Shown here: positions 1-8,700 of the stretch, piece by piece
Layout of the letters: the number at the start of each line of letters is the position of its first letter
How positions within the stretch are numbered: the first letter of the stretch is position 1
DNA from: Lewinellaceae bacterium
Lineage (GTDB): Bacteria > Bacteroidota > Bacteroidia > Chitinophagales > Saprospiraceae
Assembly (NCBI GenBank): GCA_020636255.1
Contig: JACJYE010000007.1
Location: 310,001 to 374,000, forward strand
DNA length: 64,000 nucleotides
Direction: 5' to 3'
Notes under the pieces: model-generated
Database searches by the model: none
The model's input: the letters and a program-made list of their open reading frames with translations, nothing else
Told to the model about the DNA's origin: nothing
Made by a program: the position numbers and the translations under genes

Positions 1-2210
1 GGTTCGATGAGGTGCTCATCGCCGTATCCTTTGGGCTGGGCTTTTTTATCGTTGGGGTCGTAAGCGGCGACATTCTCCTGGCAGTCGATGGAAATGAAGG
101 GGTCGCCGTCGTTCTCCCAGTACTGGGTGGCGAAACCCAGGCTGAAGCCGGAGTTTTGCAGCCCGCAGCCTTCGACGGTAGCCGTCGGCATACTATTGCC
201 GGGGTGCCCGGGCTCCTGTTGGGCCTCTATGCGATAGGTGGCCCCGGTAGAGGCGAGCCTGAGCTGTTCGGCCTGGCCGACATCAAGGCTGAAGCTGCCC
301 TGCAGCAGGATGACCTGGTCTTCGATGACGAGGTACTCCAGCGGCGGGTCGATGGCCGAAGGGGCCGTGCCTACGTTTTTGATCGTGAACTGTATCGAAT
401 CGCCGCTGCAGCTGCCATCGACCTCGATGCTGGCGCCTGACCAGTCGGGGGCAGGCAAACAGATGCTGTCGGGGTAGATATGGGCGGTGGTGCAGTGGGT
501 TTGGCCCAATACGGTGGAGTCGCAATCGACATACACATCGATATAGAACTGCCCGCAGCTGCCTACGTCTATATCACCCAGCTGGAATATCAGCGTTTGC
601 CCCTGCTGGGAACTAACGGGGCGCGAAGCGGACAAAAAAGACAGGTAGGGGTCGAGCTCGACTTCTACAAAGGCATTTTCCGCAGGCTCGGCGCCAGAGT
701 TGCAGTAATAGGCCGTATAGCGGCTTTCGAAGCAGCGGCGCAGGAGCGGCGCGGAGATATCCACCTGCAGGTTGGGGCAGTAGACGGCCACCTGCACCGG
801 GAAGTTTGCACTGATGGTGTCCTGATCGGGCACCGATAGCGTTTGCGGAGGGCAGGGCATCCAGTAATTGTTAGGAGGGATAGCGCGTGCCTGATAGGTG
901 CCGGGATATAAACCGCGGGTGTAAAACCCCAGCGTATCGGTGATGGCGTAGAAGGTGTCCACGCCTTCAAAGGCCACCAGCCAGCCCCTGAGGGGGGCTT
1001 CCGGAAGGGGGGCGCAATCCTCGTCGAGGTCTTCGAAGACATAACCAGACACCAGGCTGCTATACAACTGGCCGTTGGCGCCCAGGCGCAGCAGATAAGC
1101 AACGGATTCGTTCGGCTGCCCATTGGGCTGGTATTTCCTGGCCACCCCCGCAATAAGCAGGCCGCCATCGGGGAGGATATCCATATCGTAGCCGATCTGC
1201 GTGAACGGGTACGGGTAATCGCTCCACCACGATACCTGCCCATCCGCAGACAGTGCGTTGACGATGATCTTGCTATCGTTGCCATCAAACTGGTTGCCCA
1301 GCACGAAGATGGTTCCATCCGCCCGCTGTTTCAGGGCGTATGAATACGTGGGGCTGCCTTCCAGCGTCGTCGACCAGAGCACCTGCCCGTCGGGGGCTAT
1401 CCGGTTGATGGCCACAGGGGCGCCACTGACAAAGACCTGCCTGCCGGTAACCAGAAAACTGCCATCGGGCAAGACAAGCAGCTTTTCCGGGTTGAGCCAG
1501 TCGTCGGAAGACTGGGCGGCCCAGTCGATGGCTTCCAGCAGGGCGCCGTCGAGGCCGATACGAAGCATAACGGCTTCCTGTGGGCTGGTTTGCCCCACCA
1601 GCATCAGCAGTTCTCCCGAGGGCGTGACGGCCATATCGAACGCCCGGGCATAATCGACAAAGCTGTAGAGGCTGGGGTGGTATACCTTATACCAGAGCAG
1701 CTGCCCATCCAGGCTCACCTTAAAGAGCGCGGGGCGCTTGCCTTCCGGGCTGGACCAATGGCCCATGAGGTAATAGCAGGAGTCGCCCGGGGAGAGTATC
1801 TTTTCGGCAGTATAATAGGTGTCGCTTTGAGCCGGCAGCGTCAGCAGGGTATCCCATAGTAACTGCCCCGTGAGGCCATCTGCGTTGTAGATCAGCGTAT
1901 GCGGGCCTTTGGCCACCAGGCCGGTAACGCTGCCGTTGCCGAGCGCGATGAGGTTGCCTGCGGTGATGCCGTATCCCTGGTTGACGTCGATGGCCGAGAG
2001 GCTGGTCCCAAAATCATTGGCCGGGCTGCCCTGTGCATCCAGTAAAGCGAAAGAGAAAGCGTCGCTGGCAGCGATCCGCCCATTGGGCAGGGCGACGGCA
2101 TGGTTGAACTGGTAGTAGTCGCCATATTCCCTTTCCCAACCTTGAGCATAGAGTGTCAGAGAGAGTGCGTTCAGGAGGAGTAGCGTTAGGGCCCGCGTTA
2201 TAGTTTTCAT
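1..2210 (-). CDS. Secreted beta-propeller / DUF7619-type protein (3' end outside window)
   Basis: An uninterrupted minus-strand frame runs from ATG at 2210 to the window edge, about 736 codons, and its C-terminus is missing. It begins with a signal peptide (MKTITRALTLLLLNAL, ending near LYAQG). Residues ~20-370 hold repeated short strands with DGQLLW/PDGG-type turns, like a beta-propeller of 'T9SS delta-propeller' proteins. A SdrD-B-like segment follows (GYVFEDLDEDCAPLPEAPL, then GFYTRGLYPGTYQ). The last visible residues contain AYDPNDKKAQPKG, the hallmark opening of the DUF7619 domain common in Bacteroidota surface proteins. A T9SS sorting domain would be expected beyond the edge but cannot be seen. 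No enzymatic motif was found, so a surface or adhesion role is inference. Its promoter is at 2232-2262. Confidence 0.85.
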   Translation of the reverse strand, partial: MKTITRALTLLLLNALSLTLYAQGWEREYGDYYQFNHAVALPNGRIAASDAFSFALLDAQGSPANDFGTSLSAIDVNQGYGITAGNLIALGNGSVTGLVAKGPHTLIYNADGLTGQLLWDTLLTLPAQSDTYYTAEKILSPGDSCYYLMGHWSSPEGKRPALFKVSLDGQLLWYKVYHPSLYSFVDYARAFDMAVTPSGELLMLVGQTSPQEAVMLRIGLDGALLEAIDWAAQSSDDWLNPEKLLVLPDGSFLVTGRQVFVSGAPVAINRIAPDGQVLWSTTLEGSPTYSYALKQRADGTIFVLGNQFDGNDSKIIVNALSADGQVSWWSDYPYPFTQIGYDMDILPDGGLLIAGVARKYQPNGQPNESVAYLLRLGANGQLYSSLVSGYVFEDLDEDCAPLPEAPLRGWLVAFEGVDTFYAITDTLGFYTRGLYPGTYQARAIPPNNYWMPCPPQTLSVPDQDTISANFPVQVAVYCPNLQVDISAPLLRRCFESRYTAYYCNSGAEPAENAFVEVELDPYLSFLSASRPVSSQQGQTLIFQLGDIDVGSCGQFYIDVYVDCDSTVLGQTHCTTAHIYPDSICLPAPDWSGASIEVDGSCSGDSIQFTIKNVGTAPSAIDPPLEYLVIEDQVILLQGSFSLDVGQAEQLRLASTGATYRIEAQQEPGHPGNSMPTATVEGCGLQNSGFSLGFATQYWENDGDPFISIDCQENVAAYDPNDKKAQPKGYGDEHLIE

Positions 2211-2231
2211 GGCATTCGTTTTTTCATACTT

Positions 2232-2262
2232 CAAATATCACCTGCCTGGGTTATGGGTGCAA
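2232..2262 (-). promoter_or_regulatory. Bacteroidota-type promoter of the propeller protein
   Basis: Read on the minus strand the region is TTG, 20 nt, GATATTTG. It fits the Bacteroidota -33/-7 pattern (TTG-N19-21-TAnnTTTG) with one mismatch at the first T. The predicted start of transcription lies about 15 nt before the ATG at 2210. Confidence 0.55.
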
Positions 2263-2350
2263 AAACATTTTTTCCAAAAAATTAAATGAAATTTTCAATA
2301 ATAACGGCTCATGGCTTTTCAGCAAAGGAATGTTTACTTTTTTTATTAAA

Positions 2351-2513
2351 AATTGTGTAACTATTCAGCATCATGGGGATTTACGGCCTGAAGCAAGATT
2401 TTGTAATCCGCCCTTCCCCTTTCAAGGGGAATGAGAAGGGGTTAGACAAGAAAAATCCTACAAAATTTTGCTTCAGGAGCATTTTAGGCTGCATGCTGAA
2501 TAGTTACAAAATT
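2351..2513. repeat. 163-bp fold-back (MITE-like) palindromic element
   Basis: The outer arms 2351-2370 and 2494-2513 are inverted repeats matching at 19 of 20 positions (core GTAACTATTCAGCA). A second pair, 2387-2405 and 2459-2477, matches at 18 of 19 (core CCTGAAGCAA). The centre has another small inverted repeat (CCCCTTTCAAGGGG). The whole can fold into one long hairpin. It has no coding capacity of its own and supplies a false ATG at 2373 for the downstream gene. Together with flanking AT-rich DNA it fills the 2211-2528 gap. Confidence 0.75.
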
Positions 2514-2528
2514 GTATTTTCAACTGCC

Positions 2529-3926
2529 ATGTACAAAAGCACCCTGGCTGAGGCCTTCCGTTCCCTGTCGAAGCGGGACATTCGCGAGCTGCGCAAGTTC
2601 GTGCGGTCGCCCTATTTCAATCAGCGCGATGATGTGATCCGCCTGTTCGACTACCTCGTCGAGGCGGCGGATCAGGGGGAGGAAGCCCTGCGCCGGGAGC
2701 GGGCCTACGCCTACGTCTTTCCCGGCCAGGCCTATGACGATGCCTGGATGAAGCTGGTGATGCATTTCCTGCTGAATGCGATCCGCCAGTATTTCGCCAT
2801 GCTGGAAGTGCAGGCCGACGACGCGGGCCTGCAACTGCACCTGGTGCGCGCCCTGCGCCGGCGGGGGCTGGACAGGCTGTTCGAAAAGGAGATGAAAAAC
2901 CTGGAACAGCAGCAGGTGCGGCAACCCTACCGCAATGTGGGCTACCACTACCACAACTACCAGCTGCAACTGGAGCGCTACGAATACGACCACCGGCAGC
3001 GCCGTAGCGGCCGGATGAACCTGCAGGAGCTGGCCGAAGAACTGACGATCTTTTATCTGGCCGACATCCTGCGGCACAGTTGCACCGTGTTGACGGCCCG
3101 CAATATTTCGCAGGAAGATTATCAGCTGGAGTTGCTGGAAGAGGTGTTGCGGTATGTGGAGCGGTCGCCGGTGCGGCAATCACCGGCAGTGGCCATTTAC
3201 CATCAGGCGTATAAGGCGCTTTCCGAACCGGATCAGGAGTTTTATTTCGACAACCTCCTGGAGCTCATCGAAAAACACTGGCAGCAGTTTCCGCCCGACG
3301 AGGCCAGGGATATCTACCTGTTGGCCATCAACTATTGTATTCAGCGCCTCAACAAGGGGCAGCGGTTGTATATTCAACAGGCTTTCGAGCTTTATCGCAA
3401 AGGCCTGGAGCGGGGTGTGCTGCTGGAAGAAGGCGCCCTGTCCAAATTTACCTACAACAACGTGCTCATGCTGGCCATCGCCCTGCAGGAATGGGAATGG
3501 GCTGAGGGGTTCCTGGAGCAGTACAAGGCCCACCTGCCCGAGCGGGAGCGGGAAAACATATACCGCTATAACCTGGCCGTTTATTACTTCCGCAAACCCG
3601 ACTACGGCCGTGCTATGGAATTGCTGCAGCAGGCCAGCCTTGAGGATGTGCTTTACAGCCTGAACGCGCGCAGTATGCTGCTGCGCATCTACTACGAGCT
3701 GGAGGAATTCGATGCGCTGGAATCCCTGCTCGACAGCTTCCGAACCTTTATCTCCCGCCAGAAAGGCCTGGGCTACCACAAGGAGCATTACCTCAACCTG
3801 TTGTCTTTTGTCCGGCAGATGCTGCGCCTGCCGCCAGGAGACTACAAGGCCCGGCAGAAACTGCGGCGAAAGGTGGAAGGCGCGGCAGCGGTAGCGGAGA
3901 AGGGCTGGCTGCTCGAAAAGCTGTGA
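2529..3926 (+). CDS. Conserved alpha-helical protein of unknown function
   Basis: The 465-residue protein has no signal peptide or membrane segment and is predicted almost wholly helical, rich in Leu, Arg, Glu and Tyr. Helix-pair periodicity in the second half (~residues 180-430, for instance the stretch around YNLAVYYFRKPDYGRAMELL) resembles degenerate TPR/SEL1-like repeats. ATG 2529 (MYKSTLAEAFRSL) is preferred over the in-frame ATG at 2373, because the extra 52 codons are entirely the fold-back repeat. The opening residues suggest a conserved N-terminal domain (LSKRDIRELRKFVRSPYFNQ), but I cannot name the family. A cytoplasmic scaffold or protein-binding role is a guess. The gene stands alone, 94 bp before the sulfatase. 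Confidence 0.8.
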   Translation: MYKSTLAEAFRSLSKRDIRELRKFVRSPYFNQRDDVIRLFDYLVEAADQGEEALRRERAYAYVFPGQAYDDAWMKLVMHFLLNAIRQYFAMLEVQADDAGLQLHLVRALRRRGLDRLFEKEMKNLEQQQVRQPYRNVGYHYHNYQLQLERYEYDHRQRRSGRMNLQELAEELTIFYLADILRHSCTVLTARNISQEDYQLELLEEVLRYVERSPVRQSPAVAIYHQAYKALSEPDQEFYFDNLLELIEKHWQQFPPDEARDIYLLAINYCIQRLNKGQRLYIQQAFELYRKGLERGVLLEEGALSKFTYNNVLMLAIALQEWEWAEGFLEQYKAHLPERERENIYRYNLAVYYFRKPDYGRAMELLQQASLEDVLYSLNARSMLLRIYYELEEFDALESLLDSFRTFISRQKGLGYHKEHYLNLLSFVRQMLRLPPGDYKARQKLRRKVEGAAAVAEKGWLLEKL

Positions 3927-4020
3927 GATTGAGCGCTTGTTTGGAGGGCATCGAACATCAGGCTGCCCGCTTATTACCCGGCTTTTTCTTATCTTACCCA
4001 CCAACATAAAATATCCGATC

Positions 4021-5623
4021 ATGCTCCGGCCTTACTTCTTCCTGATCTTCAGCCTGTGTTCTTTCCTGCCGAACCTCAACGGCCAGCCTTCAAAACCGGC
4101 AGCTAAGCGCCCCAACATCATCTTCATTATGGCCGACGACCATGCTTTTCAGGCCATCAGCGCTTATGGCTCCAACCTTATACAGACGCCCAATATCGAC
4201 AGGCTGGCGCAGGAAGGCATGCGGTTCGGCCGCGCTTATGTGACCAATTCCATCTGCGCGCCCAGCCGGGCGGTCATCCTCACCGGCAAGCACAGCCACC
4301 TCAATGGGGTGCGCGACAACGTCAATACATTCGACGGCAGCCAGCAGACGTTCCCCAAGCTTCTGCAACAGGCCGGCTACCAGACGGCCATCGTCGGCAA
4401 ATGGCACCTTAAGTCGGAACCCACCGGCTTCGATTTCTGGAAAGTGCTGCCCGACCAGGGTGATTACTACCAGCCCACATTCCGAACGCCACAGGGCATC
4501 GTGCAGGAAGAAGGTTACGTGACCGATATCATCACCGACGAGGCCATAGGCTGGCTCGACAAAGAGCGCGACAAATCCAGCCCATTCATGCTGATCTACC
4601 AGCACAAGGCGCCACACCGCGAGTGGTGGCCGTCGCAGGAGCACCTCCGCGACTTCAAGGACAAGCCCCTGCCGGAGCCGGCCAGCCTGTTCGACGATTA
4701 CCGGGGGCGGGGCACTGCCGCCCGCGATGCCGAAATGCGCATCAGCATCCACATGGGCCTGGATAACGACAACAAGATCAAACCCGAGCTGGCCCACACG
4801 CTGGGCTTCGAGGATTTCATTCCCTGGTACTCCAATGCCTACAACAACCAGTACAACAAATTTACGGACGAACAGCGCCGCAACTGGGACGCCGTCTATG
4901 GGCCCATCAACGAAGCCTTCGCGAAGGATACCCCTTCCGGCGACGATCTTACCCGCTGGAAGTACCAGCGCTATATGCAGGACTATCTGGCCTGCATCCG
5001 CTCGGTGGACGACAACGTCGGGCGCCTGCTGGACTATCTCGAAAAGAGCGGCCTGGCGGAGAACACCCTCATCATCTACACCTCCGACCAGGGCTTTTAC
5101 CTGGGCGAGCACGGCTGGTTCGACAAACGTTTCATGTACGAAGAATCCTTCCGTACCCCTCTGCTCGTGCGCTGGCCGGGCAAGGTGAAAGGCGGGTGCT
5201 GTCAATGATGATTTAGTACAGAACCTCGATTTCGCGGAGACCATCCTGGATGCTGCCGGGGCGCCCATCCCCGGAGATATGCAGGGCCGCAGCCTGCTGC
5301 CGCTGCTTACCGGAAAGAAAGTGGAATGGCGCGATGCACTGTATTACCACTACTACGAGTACCCCGGCATCCACGCCGTAAAACGCCACTATGGAGTGTG
5401 TACCACGCGCTACAAGCTGATCCATTACTACTACGACGTGGATGAGTGGGAGCTTTACGACCTGGAAAAGGACCCGCATGAAATGCACAACGTGATCGCC
5501 CTGCCGGAATACCGCGCTGTAAAGGAGGAGCTGCTGGGAAAACTGAGGGCCTTGCAGGTGCAATACGGCGATTCGGATGAGTTGGCGCAGGAGATCTTGC
5601 TGGGAGACCTGAACAGGAAATGA
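4021..5623 (+). pseudogene. Exported sulfatase, interrupted by a +1 frameshift near 5191
   Basis: This is a type I (formylglycine) sulfatase: a signal peptide at residues 1-23, the metal-binding start PNIIFIMADDH, and C-A-P-S-R with Cys79 as the residue that would become formylglycine. GKWHLK and the QHKAPHREWWP segment resemble the family's active-site His/Lys motifs. ATG 4021 gives the signal peptide; the longer in-frame start at 3937 does not. The first frame stops at 5208. From about 5192 the next frame continues the same protein without loss (AGAVNDDLVQNLDFAET, then RDALYYHYYEYPG, then WELYDLEKDPHEMHN) to 5623. One surplus G in AAAGGCGGG explains it. The catalytic domain is intact and the C-terminal subdomain is out of frame. 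This is either a recent mutation or a sequencing or assembly error. The likely substrates are sulfated polysaccharides. Confidence 0.85.
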
Positions 5624-5727
5624 GGCGCTTAGCCGGAGAAAAAACCGGGGTGAGAGAGGTGGCGGGATAGGGTGTGAGGCGCATATCGCACGCCCGAAAA
5701 GCCGGCCTGTTTGGGTTGAATAAAGAT

Positions 5728-5763
5728 GAGGGCCAGCCAATGCCCCGGCATTGGCTGGCCCTC
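5728..5763. terminator. Bidirectional hairpin terminator between convergent genes
   Basis: Perfect 17-bp arms (5728-5744 and 5747-5763, GAGGGCCAGCCAATGCC and its complement) enclose a 2-nt loop. The hairpin lies between the sulfatase end and the stop of the HYR-protein gene, so it can serve both strands. Confidence 0.75.
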
Positions 5764-5779
5764 CAAATAAGCTCTTAGG

Positions 5780-8700
5780 CTATTCCTGTCTCACAAACTT
5801 CAGCACCTGCGGCGCCTGCCCTTGCTCCATTACTTCGAAGAAATAAACGCCCGGAGCCAGCTCCTGTACAGGCCATTCCATGCGCAACTCGCCTGCGGGC
5901 CATTGGCGGGATTGCAGCACCTGGCCCAGTTCGTTGTAAAGCTGTACCCGTACCTCAGTCCTTCCAACCGGAGCCCCCGTACCTCCAATCTTCTGATTGG
6001 AGTAGGAAATTAACGCTTCTCCAACCGGAGCCCCCGTACCTCCAATCTTCCGATTGGAGTAGGGAACTAACGCTTCTCCAACCGGAGCCCCCGTACCTCC
6101 AATCTTCTGATTGGAGTAGGAAACTAACCCTTCTCCAACCGGAAGGGCCTGTCCCGGCTGGCCGGGATTGGAGGTACGGGTTAGGGACACCACATCCCGC
6201 GCCGGGTTCGGATACAAGCTGAGGTTGCGTTCCATGGCCGAAGGCTCCACTACCGAAGCCGGCAACTGCACCAGCGGCAGCACGCCGCCGCTCAGGCTCA
6301 GGTTGCTGAACACCGCCGTGGCCGGCTGGCCCGTTATATTGGTAAATGCGCCCATGCCTACTTCCAGGCAGCTGCCTGCCGGCACTTGCTGGGCCGTTAC
6401 CAGCGTAAAGTTCAGCCCGTCGTACGAGCTGTAGCTCAGGAACCAGTTGCCCTGCCGCTGCAGCCGCAGCCAGTAGGGCAGCGGGCGCGGGAAGAAGTTG
6501 ACAAGCTTATTCCCATTGGGCACCGTGCGCGTTTCCCAGCGCACCATGCTGTTCAGGTTGGTGTACACCCCTACCATCCGGCTGCCCGGTGCGCTGCTCT
6601 CGCGCGCCGTAAGGCCGGCAAACCCCGTAGGCGTCACGCTCTGTATGCGCGCCGTGACCTGGAAATCGCCGCACAATTCCTGGCTGATCAGGCCCAGGTT
6701 GTCAGTAGGCAGGGTGCTGTTGTTGGCGTTCGCCGTGATGGTGAAGGCAGGCGGCGCCAGGCAGGGGTCGTACACATAACTGTTGCCTGCTCCGGCATAA
6801 CCGATATCTACACCGGCCCAGGGTGCGGGCAGGCCGTAACTCTTATCAACATACACATCGGACAGGCAGGAGGCAAAGTTGTTGCTCGGGTCGGTGATGG
6901 ACACCATGACGGGGACGGTAGTGCCAAAGTCGGCGCAATCCACCACCGCCGGGCTGATGAGGCCCACCGAGAAGCTGCAGTTATCGTAAGAGCTGGCAAA
7001 GTCGAGCACATCCGTTTCCAGCAGACTGTATTGGCCGTTTTCACCGAGGTATACCGTGGTGTTCCGGCATACAGCTACCGGCGCGGTATTGTCGGCCTTG
7101 TTTACCGTAAACTGGCAGGAATTGCTGTTGCCGTTTACATCCGTGACGCCAAGTGTGACCGTCATGTTGCCTGCGCCGGTGGCTGTAGTGCCCACCGATG
7201 GCGATTGGGACAGGCTCTGCACCCCGCAGTTGTCGGACGTTGTGGCCAGGCCGGAGTAATCGGGCAGGCTGGCTGAGCAATCGGGGCCCAACACCAGGGC
7301 CTGTGTAAGCGGGCAGCTGATCGTGGGCGCGGTGTTGTCGGCCTTGCTCACTGTAAACTGGCAGGAGTTGCTGTTGCCGTTCCCATCCGTCACGCCGAGT
7401 GTGACCGTCATATTGCCTGTGCCGGCGGCTGTAGTGCCTACCGATGGCGATTGGGACAGGCTCTGCACCCCGCAGTTGTCGGACGTTGTGGCCAGGCCGG
7501 TGTAATCGGGCAGGCTGGCTGCGCAATCGGGGCCCAGCACCAGGGCCTGCGTAAGCGGGCAGTTGATCGTGGGCGCGGTGTTGTCGGCCTTGCTCACTGT
7601 AAACTGGCAGGAGTTGCTGTTGCCGTTCCCATCCGTCACGCCGAGTGTGACCGTCATATTGCCAGCGCCGGTGGCTGCAGTGCCTGCCGATGGCGATTGG
7701 GACAGGCTCTGCACCCCGCAGTTGTCGGCAGTAGTGGCCAGGCCGGTGTAATCGGGCAGGCTGGCTGCGCAATCGGGGCCCAGGGCCAGGGCTTGTGTAG
7801 CCGGGCAGTTGATCGTTGGCGCGGTGTTGTCGGCCTTGCTCACTGTAAACTGGCAGGAATTGCTGTTGCCGTTTACATCCGTCACGTTAAGCGTCACCAT
7901 TATATTGCCTGTGCTGGTGGCTATAGTGCCCACCGATGGCGATTGGGACAGGCTCTGCACCCCGCAGTTGTCGGACGTTGTGGCCAGGCCGGTGTAATCG
8001 GGCAGGCTGGCTGCGCAATCGGGGCCCAGGGCCAGGGCCTGCGTAAGCGGGCAGCTGATCGTTGGAGCGGTGTTGTCGGCCTTGCTCACTGTAAACTGGC
8101 AGGAATTGCTGTTGCCGTTTACATCCGTCACGTTAAGCGTCACCGTCATATTGCCTGTGCCGGCGGCTGTAGTGCCCACCGATGGCGATTGGGACAGGCT
8201 CTGCACCCCGCAGTTGTCGGCAGTAGTGGCCAGGCTGGTGTAATCGGGCAGGCTGGCTGAACAATCGGCGCCCAGGGCCAGGGCCTGCGTAAGCGGGCAG
8301 TTGATCGTGGGAGGAATATTGTCAACCAATGACGGGTCATCATTATCTACCAGGCCGTCACAGTCGTTGTCGATACCGTCGCAGACCTCGGTTGCGCCCG
8401 GGTTAATACTTGAGTCATTGTCGTTGCAGTCGGTATTGTCCGTTATATAGCCATCGGGCACGAAGCAGCCCATAGCGAAAACAGCGGGGTCCCCATACCC
8501 ATCGCCGTCCAGATCCGCATAATAGATCGTACTATTTTCCACTACCGTGATATTGGCCGTACAAGTAGCAATATTGCCATTGACATCCATGACGGTAAGG
8601 GTTTCCTCATGCATGCCCACATCCGTACAGTCGAAACTGGTTGTGCTGAGGGATAGGGAAGCGATGCCACAAGCGTCGCTAGATCCATTGTCCACATCCT

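Noticed and set aside
2373..2528. N-terminal extension of the helical protein
   Set aside because: These 52 codons are wholly the fold-back repeat element; ATG 2529 gives a normal protein start.
7041..8260. Long frames in alternative phases over the HYR repeats (243 and 269 codons)
   Set aside because: They arise because a 246-nt period, divisible by three, keeps every frame open once one unit is open; the sense protein has clear HYR signatures.
5964..8310. CRISPR array
   Set aside because: The repeats are coding, contiguous without spacers and 57 or 246 nt long; no cas gene is present.
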